Shown: positions 36,416 through 48,691 of the stretch, one piece after another
Layout: every line of letters begins with the position of its first letter
Numbering within the stretch: position 1 is the stretch's first letter
Assembly: GCA_964036155.1 (NCBI GenBank)
Contig: OZ038423.1
Span: 41,245,249 to 41,309,248, forward strand
DNA length: 64,000 bases
Source of the DNA: Diploscapter coronatus
Lineage: Eukaryota; Nematoda; Chromadorea; Rhabditida; Rhabditidae
Direction: 5' to 3'
Position numbers and translations under genes: made by a program
Notes under the pieces: model-generated
What the model saw: the letters and a program-made list of their open reading frames with translations, nothing else
What the model was told of the DNA's origin: nothing
The model's database searches: none

Positions 36416-39400
36416 AATTGAAAAATATCTAGAACAAAGATAAAAGCAAATAAAAAATAAATTAAATCGCTAATATTGCATTGCCATAAGCCTCGAAACA
36501 CAAATTCGGTCATTGAAAGAAGCGATAAGGAAGTGTGGAATGCGCACATACGATTATGAATGCGTCAAAGCCAACGTCATCAAGGAAAATATATATTCCA
36601 AAGCTGTGAAGGGATGATTGGATGAGTCAGTCTAATGAGGCATAAAAAGGCATGAGCCAATCTGTTTATGAATGGTCGAAGCATGAGTAATCGCAATAAC
36701 ACACAGGTTGGTGGGATGATGACGGGACGAAACGATTTTGCAAGAATATTGCTTTGAAAGAATATGCGAAATTAAACTCAAACTGAAATTTCGATCGATA
36801 AAACCAACCAAAATGAATAGTGTGAATGGATGAAAGTGGGAATTTATTTCCTAAACTCGTAACGAGCATCAAAATTGATAGCTCTTGTGCAGGCAAACTA
36901 AGACTCTTTATCATATTCTACTAGTCCGAGATGTGCACAAATATTCAAATATTGGACAGGAGGGGTCTTCTTATTGCATAGTAACCGATCATACTGCTTA
37001 TCATCAGTGTCAGATGTTTGTTAGTGTCATTGCATATCAGCACAAAACCTAGGTTATTATTTTTAAACCCTTATTTGACCCAAACAGTAAATTAGTAAAG
37101 TGAAAGTGAAGGTATTCTAAAGTGAGATAATTATAAAAATTCTTCTTTTCATACGGCTTTCAATTGTTCCAACTTAATTTAAGTATCAACTTCTGTGCAC
37201 ACTTATTCAATTTCGAGTTAAAATTCGGAATATTCATGGAGTGAAGTACACCTGAAGTTGTGGGTTAGGAAAATTTGTAGAATCTAAGGCAATATCGGAT
37301 GACAGTTCTCCACAAATTTTTATTCAGGTCATTTTATTGAAAATTTTGATATTGACTAGTTCAAATATCATACATTGCTCGAAACAGCTGTGTTTCTCTA
37401 ACTAGAAATGAGTTCGGCTTGATTCGTCTAGGAATTAGGTAGACAAGATTTGAGAAATATCATTTTGCTACACTCGATTTTTCGGCCAAATCTTCAACTA
37501 TTATCTGACTTCACATCAGATATATCTTTCGAGCTATATCAATCTCCATGCTCAATTCTTTCAATTTTGTAATCATTTGACCTCAAAGTGCAATTTCTCT
37601 GTGCTTTGGATGCTATGTAGCCCCGACCCCAAAACATCTTCGTTCGAGACGTTCTCAGATCGAATCTCATCACTGCGAATTGTGGGGCTACTCAAATGCA
37701 TCGGTATTTCTACTCGAATCTGCTTATCGAATTCTGATCAGAATGAGACGATGTTTATGCAGGAAGATCAAAGATTATTTGTTGTAAAGTGCAAGTTCCC
37801 ATGTTTATTAGTTTCTTGACCAATGGGAGTCTCGGTTTCTCTTGCAACTCTCCAGCTGCAGTTTTTCCGTATTTCAGTTGGCCACATGTTTGACTCTACG
37901 GCAGCACTTTGTCTGTCTTGTTGTTTTTTTCTTAGATTTCAATCTCTCCTCTCATTTCACTCCTTTTCTCTTTTCTCTTCTTCATTCGCATAAACATCCC
38001 TCCATCCATCAATCAATCGATTCGACTCAATTCAGTACCGTTCCCAAGCAGTTTTTCTCCTCTTTGGCTTCTTTCCTCTCATTTTGTTTTCGTATTCCCC
38101 TGTTTCAAGTCACAAGACCTCATGATCTGCCCCGATTTTCCTGCTCTGATCTCCTATCGATTTTTTCTGCAGCAACCTGATCAAAGTCAATTCTCATTTT
38201 GCACAAAAGAAGGGCAGTATTTCCGTCCTTTCGTCATACAAGATTGCAAAGTTTCTTGCATCATTTGGTCTCGAATATGTATGGATGCATTATTCAGGTC
38301 ATATCAGTTCGCTATCCCAACTTGAAGTAATGCAGACTTTGAAAGATCGAAACAATAGTCAAAATTCATTTGTAAAAATTTCGAATTCATAATTTCGCCT
38401 ATCCATTTTTACCGATAAAAATCTAAAATTTTGACCTGACTTCGCAAGGCATAAAAATTCGAAAAAAATCACTACCTTCAAAGAACATCGCCTGATTACT
38501 TTTACTCGTATGAAAATTTTATTCCAACTACAAACCTCGCGGTTATTTTTGGATTATCTACCATCTCGAAATCTCAAATCGACAGTTCAGACAGATCGAA
38601 TAGATCGATTCTGCACCTTTCTGCCTTCCCTTTCGATGCTCTTTTTGTCTCGAATTGCATGGACTCGCGACAATGCATTACAGCGGGAATATTGAGCAAA
38701 AAATCTAGAAATATCGCTCGAAAGTGAGAGAAAAGTGGCACGGAAAGATAAAAGATAAGGTGAAATTTAAAACATGTACATTGTGAATCTGTTCCTGCCT
38801 ATTTCCTTCCTCTTTGAATTGCATCAAAATTCAATTCTGTACAATATGAAATTCTCATTTCGAGGAATAATCTCTATCAAATTGAAAAGTTTTGTGCAAA
38901 GTTCGCGTGCTTTCGAATTCGTTTGAGACGTAGATTATTTTAGTTTCGAGTTTTCTGCAAATATTTTGCCGTTTCTTTCTCGGTGGTTTTTGACAAAATA
39001 TTTATGTTTATTTTACGCAGCGGGATACAATATGCGTCTGTTTTGCCTAAAAACTGAGATCTCCAACTGATATTCGACTGATTTTCGATCGTGAGGAAGA
39101 ATAACTTGTTCGTAGAGACCATCAAACCACGCCCCTTCCACTTGATCAAAATTTCTTTCATGAAATCATAGACAATCATCGCCTATAGCTTTTATAAAAA
39201 TTACAAAAATTCCGTCACGAGAAAATTAGATATAAATCCAAAGTAGTCCAACGTTTTGAGAGAAGACGAGCAAAAAAGCGAGAAATAGCATGCGTTGCAC
39301 ACAGCCCTGCTCTTTTCACTGTTCGCAAATGCCCCTTTGATTTTTTTTTTCCATTTTCGCGTTCTATTTTTTATTTACTATTATTTTATGCTAATTTTCT

Positions 39401-41838
39401 CGACTTTTTCATCGAGAATCAATGAATGGTCTAATAAGGTCCTCAAAAAAGGGTCATTCATTCAATTTTGATAAACTAGTAAAATGGCTGGCGACCCCTG
39501 CTTTTTCGTCACATGAGAATCGCAGTCAGAATGCAGAATATTTGCTTATCTTTCCCTACCAATATCTAATCAAAGCATCCAAAGCATTGATAGGACTGTC
39601 CACGTGGTCTCTGATCGGTCAAAGATCGAAATCTCACCAATAATTTATTTTGATAAATTTTATTTTCTAGATAAATTTTTACTCATATTCATTTGTGTAG
39701 ATTTTCATTATCCCCACTTTGCTATTTTTTTATCACAAATCATTCAGCTTGTTGGGTTTCGGAGATTTGAAGAAATCATGTTTCTCAAATTTGAAATATT
39801 TAAAGTACTGCATTCTAATATCGTTTTGCTAATACACACGATTAGGACGCCAAAATTTTTCTCATTAGATATGGCCAAAGATCTATTGATTTTTATCCTT
39901 CTAGATCTCCCAACTTTCCCATACCCAATGATCTTCTATTATTGTTTACTGTTTTATGTTTAGAGAAATCGCGCAGCTTTCATTGTCTTTCGAATGGCAG
40001 CGGGGCACAGACCGGTACGGTCAGATTTTGTTCTATTCAATTTCAGTTCATTGATCAGAATGTTAGAAAATGACTGAAAAGAATAAAAAGATACCAAAAT
40101 GCGAAAAATTGAGACAGACATTGCAGCTGCGTGAAGTTGAAGAGTCAATCAAAGAGATTCGAGCAAAAAAGTGCCGTTGAAATGAAATAACAAAAGCAAA
40201 ATTCGAACGATTTATGCGAAAATCGAGGAAAATTTCAGACGTGCAAAAAGCGACTTTTCTCAGACCCATACTTTATGATGGTTCAGCTAGATTTGTTTAG
40301 TCTGGGTACAATCTGATTTATTCAATTTATGCTGAACTCCTTGGTACTGAATCGAAGTTCTAATTCCGATCTACTCTTCACCGGATTCATCCTAGTTTTT
40401 TTAATCGATTTGCAGGATAATAGAATCCACGGGGTTTGAAAATTATTCCAATTGAATCGGATAATCTCATAACAGTTTAAGATCGAATTCTAACATATCT
40501 AGTTTCCCAGGAGAATCAAAAATTTTGCCTCAATGCCGACTTCGTAATAATTTAGATTTAAAACTTTTAAAATATAACTGGTTTTTGTTCCTTCATAATC
40601 GATCTCTACTAGATTTTACAAATTTCCATTATTTTTTCTGAAAAAGTGCAAAACATGCGCGCAGTTGAGTCAACACATGGTTTTGCTCTCAGCATCTCGT
40701 TCATGACACTAGCACATAAAAAGGCGAATCACATCGAGAACTTGTACTTGAGACGTCATAAGTTGAAACTGATCAAATGATTACGAATAGTTTTTGAATA
40801 AGTAAAGCAAAATCACCCATCTACGATTTCTAAGCAGACATTTCCTTTGATCTATTCCAGATCGTTCTTCAGATCTCCAACGACAACTTGGAAACCACTG
40901 AGAAATAGCGTGGGAAAAGAAAGTCTACCATCCCATACCCCCACCCTAACCATATACTATTTCGCCTATGTTTTGTGTCGTGTGATCTCGCGGTTTCCAA
41001 ATAGCCTCTCCAATACCATCAATTCCCTCTGCCTCCTAGTTCTGTCAATTTGCCATTTTCTGATCTTCCGCTTTTCTGTTGCATCTCATTTTATCCCGAC
41101 CCCCTTTCTCTTTTCAATGCATAATCCCATTCTGCATCTCATTCCCTCTCCAAACCACATTATCTGTCATCGCATATTCGTATCATTGAAATGGACAATT
41201 TAAATATTGCACAGATCGATATAAAACTCTTTTGTAAGTGCGAATTGTCCGGTATTTTCTCTATGATGAACAACCCTTTGCATTCCCCGGAATTCGATTC
41301 CTAGTTTAGATCTCTTCATCAAAGATCGTCGATGATCCAAAATTGAATTCTCCTAAATCTTTGCAATTTGGATGACGCAAAAATTTCGATGAAATTAACT
41401 CGAAATATCTAATGATGCAATTATAGCTTTCTTCATATTCTCTCCTATCAGACAATGAAGAAATTACCTACGATCACATTTTGTCGAATTTCAATTTGCG
41501 CTTTGAATACACTTTCTATTTTCCATTAAAACACTCCATAAATGCATTTTGTAGCTAGGAATCGTAGATGGTTTGCAAAATTCCTAACTTTCAGCAATTT
41601 TCCATTCCAAATAGTCAAATTCGATGTAACTAAGACGTTCGTAAGGAAAAAAATAAAATTAAAATAACTTCTGACCGAGTGAATTGGCCAAAACCTATCA
41701 GCTAAGCGTACGCAATTTTTACTTCTACAACGATAATTATCTTGAATGTACACGCACTTCCTGATAGGATTCTTTAAACGAAGTTCATTTTTATGAATGG
41801 TTCATCGAATCTAATAATGACTTTTCGTGATCCTCCAT

Positions 41839-41905
41839 CTTAAAGGGTACTTGCTTCTCAATTTCGGAGTTTCAAATACCACTTTTTGGACGAAAGCGAA
41901 GCATA
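41839..41905 (+). repeat. Weak fourth copy of the dispersed repeat
   Basis: Shares AAAGGGTACTTGC, then TTC at the same spacing, and CAAATACCAC against the CTACCAC block of the better copies, then diverges. It lies about 130 bp upstream of the MOCS1 start, in the same orientation as that gene. This could be chance. Confidence 0.35.
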
Positions 41906-42023
41906 AAAGGAAACAAAGAGACGGAGTTTGCGGTTCCTATTCATAATGGCTTTTCAATCTTTTGTAAATTCGATTTCGATCATCGTGTTACAGAAAGAAG
42001 TCCTTCGAGACGTATTGTTTGAA

Positions 42024-42029
42024 TTTCAG
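42024..42029 (+). promoter_or_regulatory. Probable trans-splice acceptor of MOCS1
   Basis: TTTCAG directly abuts the MOCS1 ATG, leaving no room for a conventional 5' UTR. This is typical of a spliced-leader acceptor. Confidence 0.6.
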
Positions 42030-45000
42030 ATGTTGAGTCGTCTCAAATGCTGGAATATTCCACTAGAAAGATGTGTAACTTCACTAGCACATGGGGAAGT
42101 CTGCTCAAGTCAGTCATCAGTCATTTCGAGCAGTTGCAAAGTCAGGGGCTATTCCACAACCACGACTGTCGAGAAGGCACAGGCAGCCACTGCCAGATCC
42201 ACTATCGAGAGGATTAGAGAAAGGATACGAGAGGTTAGTTTACTATGGACTTTAGATCATTAGAAATCTCCTAATATGCAAAAGTATGATACTTTGATAA
42301 AGTATTAGAGTTATGCCATGACGTGTTCAAAATACCGTATTCTCTCTAATTGAAGGGCACTTCCCAAATGCCAGAACTATCCATTACCCAACTCAGATAA
42401 TCTCAGGAAGTGTTATAATTTTATTTGCAGTTTTACAGTGGATTTAGTCTTGATTTGAAGTGATTACGCTCATTAGGTGATGAATTAAGACGGTTTTAAA
42501 ACTTAAGGGATTGAAAAATAGAAGAGTATGTCCTTCAATTAGAAGGAATACGGTAACCTAAAAATTTAGGATAGGAAATTAAAATTCCGTATCTTCACAA
42601 AAAATAGCAATAATAGAATTTTTAGGGCTAAACATTTTGATGAACAATTTGCAGATAGAACAGCAAAAGGGCACTCCACCTGGACTGATCACATCTGCTA
42701 GAAGGAATGAATCACTGGATGAAGTGAAGAAGCGGTTGCTACCAGAAAACGCATTCAGAGACACCTTCGGTCGAGTTCACACTTACTTGCGGATATCCTT
42801 GACGGAGCGATGCAATCTACGATGTTAGTCAGGAGCGAACGAGGAAAAAATCACAGCAAATTTCAGGCCTATACTGTATGCCAGAAGAAGGGGTCCAACT
42901 CAGTCCGAAAGGAAACCTGCTCACGACGGAAGAAGTCATCCGATTGACCAGGCTATTCGCAAGCCATGGAGTCAACAAAGTCAGATTGACTGGGGGTGAA
43001 CCGACTCTCAGGAAAGATCTCGTCGACATCGTTCGTGAGTATAGAATTCATATCATCAGCAAGATCGAGAAACATTAATATCATTGGCAAACGCTGATCT
43101 TCGCCTCTTCACAATTATCCTTTAGTGAAACTATTGTAGATCGAGTTTAAAACCATCGATAAAATCGAGGAAACAGTCTCGATATTTTAGATCAGATTTC
43201 AAACATCGACGGGATCGAAGACATTGGGTTGACCACAAATGGACTGATGTTGAGCAAGCATGTCATGGCTCTGAGGGAAGCTGGACTCACAAAGGTAGAA
43301 TTTCGAGAGAAATGATCGATCTAACGGGAACATTTTCAGGTGAATGTCAGTCTGGATACGCTACGACAAGATCGATACATCGAGATGTGCAGAAGGAACG
43401 GGCTCGGGAAAGTTCTCGAATCAATCAAAGCAACCGAAAGCCTGTATCCTTATGTCAAGGTTCAGAATTGCAGAAACTCAATGAAATAATTCCATTTCTC
43501 AGATAAACGTGGTCGTAATGCGTGGGAAAAATGATGACGAAATAATGGATTTCGTGAGAATGACACAGGCCAGGGTAGGCATAGAGAATTCAATGAAATC
43601 CTGATTTTTTGGACAATGGAATGAAATAAATGTCCATCTTTTCATTCTTTATTTCAAAATTCGGAGACACTTTGGGTTTATTGCAGCATTCGACGAAACA
43701 CTTTAGAAAAACATTTCTCAACTTAACCTTCTAAAAAAAACTACCCGACGATTCCAAGCTCCTATGTATTATGAATCAGTTCGCTATTTCCAGCGAATAG
43801 ATGTTCGATTTATCGAGTTCATGCCTTTCGGAGGAAACCACTTCAATCAGAGCCACTTCATTAGCTATGGAGAAGTTATGCAACGAATCAAAGATGAGTT
43901 TGGAGAGGAGAATGTTTGCAAATTGACAGAGCTGCCCAATGATACGGCGAAGGTTGAGAAATTCACCATATTTTTTGCTGAAAAATTGAATTTCAGTCCT
44001 ACAAGATTCGTGGCTTCACAGGTCAATTTGGATTCATTTCTTCAATGAGCGATCATTTCTGCTTCACATGCAATCGATTGCGAATTACCGCCGATGGCAA
44101 CTTGAAGGCTAGTAATATTGAGGAATGAGTGAAAGAGAATCGAATTGCAGGTCTGTCTGCACGGCAATGCAGAAGTGAACCTGCGAGATCTGATGCGATT
44201 GGATGAGAGTGACGAGAAACTGTCGGAAGTCATTCAATCTGCTGTCACGAGGAAGAAAGCCAAGCACGCAGGTAGATGACCATTTTGACACTTGAATATT
44301 CAAATCGGTTTCAAATTCATCATAGTTTTCGTCAAACTTTGCAATTTTCTAAAAAAAATTAGCAAATTTCCAATTTATTTTTCCGAAAATAATGAAAAAG
44401 ATACCACGTTTTCATAAATTAGTCAGGCATTCAAAAAGGCAGCGAAAAATTGCCTAAAATAGTTGAGAATATATTGAATGCAGGTTATAGGCATGGAGAA
44501 TTTGAAGAACCTCCCAAATCGACCGATGATTCTGATCGGAGGATAACTGATGATTCAGACAAACGATCATTCTATTCACAAAGTAAGAGCGAATATTTTT
44601 TTTATATAATCCACGCGTTTTCAGGTCAATTGCCCTTATCTACGGTGTCATTTTGCCCTACTCTTTCCCTGAATTCGACTCCTTCACCTTCTATTTCCGC
44701 TCCTCTTCACCTGTTTTCACCAAATCACCTTGTCAAGTCACTTGCAACTTCTCATAGATTCTTCTCTAGCGATTCTAATGGTACTCGAAAATTACTGTAA
44801 ACTTGAAACAAGAAAATCCTTTCAGATAATAATTCCTTGTTAACTCATACTACATCAGCTGGTACCGCTAAACAGGTACTATTTGACCCTTAATCTAGGA
44901 GGTGCAAAGCTGTGTACTTATTTTTATGGTTAGAAAATGGAGAAAATTAAAGCGAATCAGAAAGACTGATCTAAAATGCTTCTTTCTCTCCCTATTTTCA

Positions 45001-45837
45001 ACCTCCCAGATTTCGGACTCTTCAATAAGAAGTGCTGAATAATACAAATTCCATATTTCCGAAAATGAGAATCTAAAAACCCTCAAATTTTAGTTTGCAC
45101 TGATTGAATATTGCCAAATTCGTTATCTTTATTTCGAGATAAATTCTTGTAGGTCGATGTCTCAAATAAGCAACCGACCGTCAGAGAGGCTGTTGCCGAA
45201 GGAAAAATTAAGCTGACTACCGAAATCTGCAGACAAATCAAGATGAATTCATTGAAGAAGGGGGATGTTTTGAATGTTGCTAGAGTTAGTAAAACATCGA
45301 CGAAAATAAAAAGTAAAAACATTCACTTCAGATCGCTAGTGTTATGGCTGCAAAGCAGACCTCAAACTTAGTCCCCCTCTGCCACAATATTTTCATTTCG
45401 CAGGTTCACACTGAATTCTATCTCGACGAGGTTGGTGCAAATAAGCGAAAACAAATTCGATGGTCTTCGATTTTAGGATGCAAGTTGTTTGCTGATTCGT
45501 TCTTTCGCAAAGACCTTCGGTACCACAGGAATCGAGCTCGAAGCTTTGACTGCAGTTTCGGTGAGCATAACTTTATTTGGAAAAATGAAATTTTGTGTCC
45601 ATTTTTCATAAACTGCTTGAACGAAGAGCTTCTTATCATTCAATTTTCTTTAATTTCAAACAACGAAATTTGTAGGGAAAAACCCTTTTTCAGGTAGCAG
45701 CTCTGACAGTGTACGACATGTGCAAAGCGGTATCTTCTGAGATGGAGATTTGTGACATTAAATTAGTCAGGAAAACCGGTGGAAAGAAAAATTATTTAGC
45801 TGAAAATCGATTTTCCGATGATATTCCATTTTTGTAA
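42030..45837 (+). CDS. MOCS1: Molybdenum cofactor synthesis protein 1 (MoaA plus MoaC)
   Basis: MOCS1 makes cyclic pyranopterin monophosphate from GTP. The MoaA part uses exons 42030-42233, 42655-42823, 42867-43034, 43191-43294, 43340-43459, 43503-43574, 43794-43952, 43997-44107, 44151-44271 and 44491-44546 (427 aa). It carries the radical-SAM cluster [11 protein letters not shown] (about 117-127), a second CFTC with its third Cys in LKVCL (354, 357, 371), and the C-terminal RPMILIGG before a TAA. If the last exon starts at 44484 (or 44427) instead, the frame passes that stop and continues through 44582, 44625-44780, 44826-44875, 45153-45284, 45332-45430, 45477-45560 and 45694-45837. That yields a fusion of about 663 aa with a complete MoaC domain ([87 protein letters not shown]). 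Human MOCS1 is also known to make both forms. A leader with Arg/Ser before the domain could target mitochondria. The intron at 44108-44150 is GC-AG. Confidence 0.93.
42332..42556. mobile_element. Inverted-repeat element in MOCS1 intron 1
   Basis: TACCGTATTCTCTCTAATTG with GAAGGGCAC at the left matches TACCGTATTCCTTCTAATTG with GAAGGACAT at the right on the other strand, about 28 bp of ends. There is no ORF. Ends TAC/GTA suggest a TA target site. A non-autonomous DNA transposon. Confidence 0.75.
44484..44491 (+). promoter_or_regulatory. Tandem 3' splice sites choosing MOCS1A or MOCS1A-B
   Basis: AATGCAG ends at 44483 and GTTATAG ends at 44490, seven bases apart. The downstream site joins the previous exon (ending GCA G) to GC ATG GAG and ends in Gly-Gly-stop at 44546. 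The upstream site shifts the frame and opens the way to the MoaC exons. A third site (TTAGTCAG, ending 44426) leads to the same open frame as the upstream site. Use of any of them is inferred from sequence only. Confidence 0.7.
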
Positions 45838-46980
45838 GAAGTAATTTATTCATTATCGTTAATTTATCAGAAAAGTAATCCGCAAAAGAAGTTGGATATC
45901 GACGAATTGACGAATCCTATTATTTCTGTCGATGATTGTTTTATCTTTATTTTTGTTTTGAATCGAGTAACATTCTATCCTATTGACTATAAAAATCATT
46001 TCGATTCGAAATCCATCGTTCTACAAATTTTATTGTGATTTGGGTGAGTAACATATGATGCAAATTCTCGAATCCATAATATTACATTTCGATTTCTTCT
46101 GTTGAACTCTGTTATTTCCTCGTGTTGCTGAGTGAATACTTACTATGCTATTTGCGTGTTGTGTGATTTTTCGAAGTGTGCAAACTCATATTATTCGATG
46201 TTGTTTTGTTACTTATCGTCTATCTATGCGTATCACTTTATAAGTTAGATAACAGGTCACTTTTAATTGCGTATTTGCGGGAATTTGTGATTTTGTTATT
46301 TTCGATCATTATCATCTGAAATTATTACGATATTTCGCGTTTCCATATTGCTGCAAACAATATTCTTTGATTATCATATTTGGATTCCTATTGGCATGGT
46401 GCGAGGTATCTTCCTTTTCGTTTTGTTATTTTATTACCTATTTCATATCATTTGACAGTTTGATGAATAGCGGATTTGTATGCTAATTGTTATTCAGATT
46501 TTTTCGGATATTCTTCTTGCTTAGAATTTTTATAACTTGATTAGGAATATTTAAATGCTATATTAGAACATTCGCGATCCGATAGTGATGTGTACAACAA
46601 TCGTGTTTACTACTAGACACAAACATTTTCCTTACACATTCTTTTGTTGATCATTCCTTCGTGTTTTTGTCTTGAATTACAAAATTGTCCCAAGGGCATA
46701 TGAACTTTCGAGTAAATTTTTAGAGGAAAATGTTAATCTCTTCAATTTTATCCATAAAGCGAATTTTGGAATGAATTGATTTGAAAATGGAGAATTCCAA
46801 TAAAATGTAAAGCAAACATATGCATTGAGGTCTAAATGAGCGAGTGATAAGAATGAATGAATATCGATTGGAGCCATGAAGAGAGATGAAAATTTTCACC
46901 GGAAACCTCGAACACGAGAAAAGGTTTTGACAGTATTAGGGCATTATCATCTCCAGTTATCAAATCCATAAATTTCAGTA
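45838..46980. other. Gap between MOCS1 and scramblase genes
   Basis: T-rich sequence, over 1.1 kb, with no gene recognised. TTTCAG (46973-46978) lies 2 nt before the scramblase ATG and is probably a trans-splice acceptor. Confidence 0.5.
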
Positions 46981-48193
46981 ATGCAGCTAGAAAATCCTCT
47001 TTACACGGCTCAGCCTGGATCAGTAAGTTGTGAAAAATAATTTCTTTGCATGTAAAATTGGAAAAAATCAGGTTCATTTCATCGCACAACATCCAGCATT
47101 TTCATATTTGCCCAATAACTCTCATCTCCTGAACCAATCCTCGATTCCAGGGGAATTACAATATTTGGCAGTGGTTGATAAATGTCTGATCATCCAAGTT
47201 AGTGCCAAAATAATTCGATGAATATTTTTGAAGAGCATTATTTTAGAATATCGATTATGTCGAAAGTTTTATACCATATAAAAATGAAAATACGTATTCT
47301 GTTAGTGATTCGATGGGGGTTCAAGTAAACTTTTCCTAACTTATGCAATTGCACCTGAAAGTTTTCAGCTATTCACAGTCCAAGAAAAATCGGCCTGCTT
47401 ACAACGACAATTCTGTAGACATCGAAGAGAGTTCGACATGTACATCGTGAATCCGAATGGTCAAGTTAGTTTTTCATTCGGAATAAATTAATTTACTGAT
47501 CTTAGGTAATTCTCAAATTTGAGAAAAGATTTAGATTTTTCTTTTTTGGAAGCAAGTACAACGTATTTACAGGAACTGATGTGCAGGCAAATTTTCTATT
47601 CACGATTTCCCAAATTCTTTATGATAATTTAGCTTGGAAGTATGGAAACAACTTCGCTCTTCTGCTTCTTGACAAATGGATTCGAAATATACACGACTCG
47701 TGATAGATCTGAGGACGATTCGAGTGAATCGTCCAATAGCTGCTTCTTCCAATCTCTATTTTCGTCTAATAATGAATCTGATTCAAATCCTCAACCGAAA
47801 AACCCCGACCTTATACTTGAAATTCCTGTTTGCATTAAACAAGGCCAACAAAACTTTGACGTAATCATTCCTTTAAATTCGTACAAAATTAGACACTTCC
47901 AGATAATCGATCCAACGACTGGTGCAGCCATTGGCAATATAGTAAAATACTATGGAGGTTTTTGCAAAGAACTCTGCACCGCAGCTGATACATTCGAAAT
48001 CAATTGTATGAAGTTTAAAAATCATTGAAAAACACGCAAATATTTTAGTTTCTCCGAATTTGGCACTTCAGTTGAAGCTGCTCGTAATTAGCGCGGCCTT
48101 GCTACTGGTAAATTTCATTAATTTCCTTTCAATCGCTTATAAGCATTTCAGGATATCAAATTTTATGAGTCGAAAACTTGTAAATCAAGATAA
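46981..48193 (+). CDS. Phospholipid scramblase family protein
   Basis: Eight exons give 296 aa: 46981-47022, 47072-47197, 47247-47324, 47369-47464, 47506-47580, 47633-48005, 48049-48107 and 48152-48193. The scramblase fold is recognisable from IPGELQYLAVVDKCLIIQ, through LEIPVCIKQGQQNFDV and GAAIGNIVKYYGGFCKELCT, to a C-terminal hydrophobic helix LQLKLLVISAALLLDIKFYES. The family moves lipids between membrane leaflets in a calcium-dependent way or acts as a lipid-binding regulator. The Pro-rich N terminus of mammalian PLSCR1 is missing, and a Ser/Asp/Asn-rich insertion (about 150-180) splits the barrel. The usual acidic calcium-binding segment before the last helix is mostly neutral here. The donor of intron 5 may be GTGCAG (after 47580) or a GC donor six bases later; both keep frame. 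AATAAA is at 48203-48208. Confidence 0.9.
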
Positions 48194-48691
48194 GTAATTC
48201 GCAATAAATATTTTATTAAATCGTCTATTGTCTTGTTAAGGAGAAAAATCCGTAGCCGGAAAATGTCGCTTTCCCAAGCCACTTTGTTGAGCAATTTGGC
48301 AAACAGATAGTGTATTATTAATTCCTTATGATAGTGAAGTCATGATAATTCAAAAACTATAAAAATTTTCGAAGTGGTCAATTTTTAACCGGCAATGCAA
48401 TCTTTACAACAAAAGTGCACACTGCTCCTCCTTTATCGGAAATTTAGTCGCCCATTTTAACGCATAGGGCAGTTTTCAGACTTTCTTCTTTATGCTATTT
48501 GACACTGCTATGATAGCCAATAATCCTACCAAAAGTCTAGTGATAAAATTGATAATACCAGGAGTTGTGCAATACACTAATGCAAATTTTGCACGGGTTG
48601 GGGAATTTTCTCAAAACAAGTCAATACTTGTAACAAACCATGTTTCTGCAACTGTAAAATATTTCACTCATATTCCGATCGTTTATTTGTA
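48194..48691. other. 3' flanks of two convergent genes
   Basis: Lies between the scramblase stop and the stop of the minus-strand transporter. It includes the scramblase AATAAA near its left end; the transporter's AATAAA (complement of 48682-48687) is near its right end. Nothing else was recognised. Confidence 0.5.

Larger units (their letters stand above)
34797..42029. other. Seven-kb gene-free region
   Basis: No spliced gene was found on either strand. The region contains one clear copy (35503) and one weak copy (41839) of the dispersed 105-bp repeat and an inverted-repeat element at 36245. There are also two pyrimidine-rich stretches (about 37.9-38.2 and 40.9-41.2 kb) whose long open frames reflect composition. 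It separates the divergent I-BAR and MOCS1 genes and so should hold both promoters. Confidence 0.5.

Noticed and set aside
37842..38180. Plus-strand ORF of 112 aa, Ser/Phe/Leu-rich
   Set aside because: Pyrimidine-rich intergenic tract; no domain or splice partners.
40847..41203. Plus-strand ORF of 118 aa
   Set aside because: Same compositional reason; no supported gene structure.
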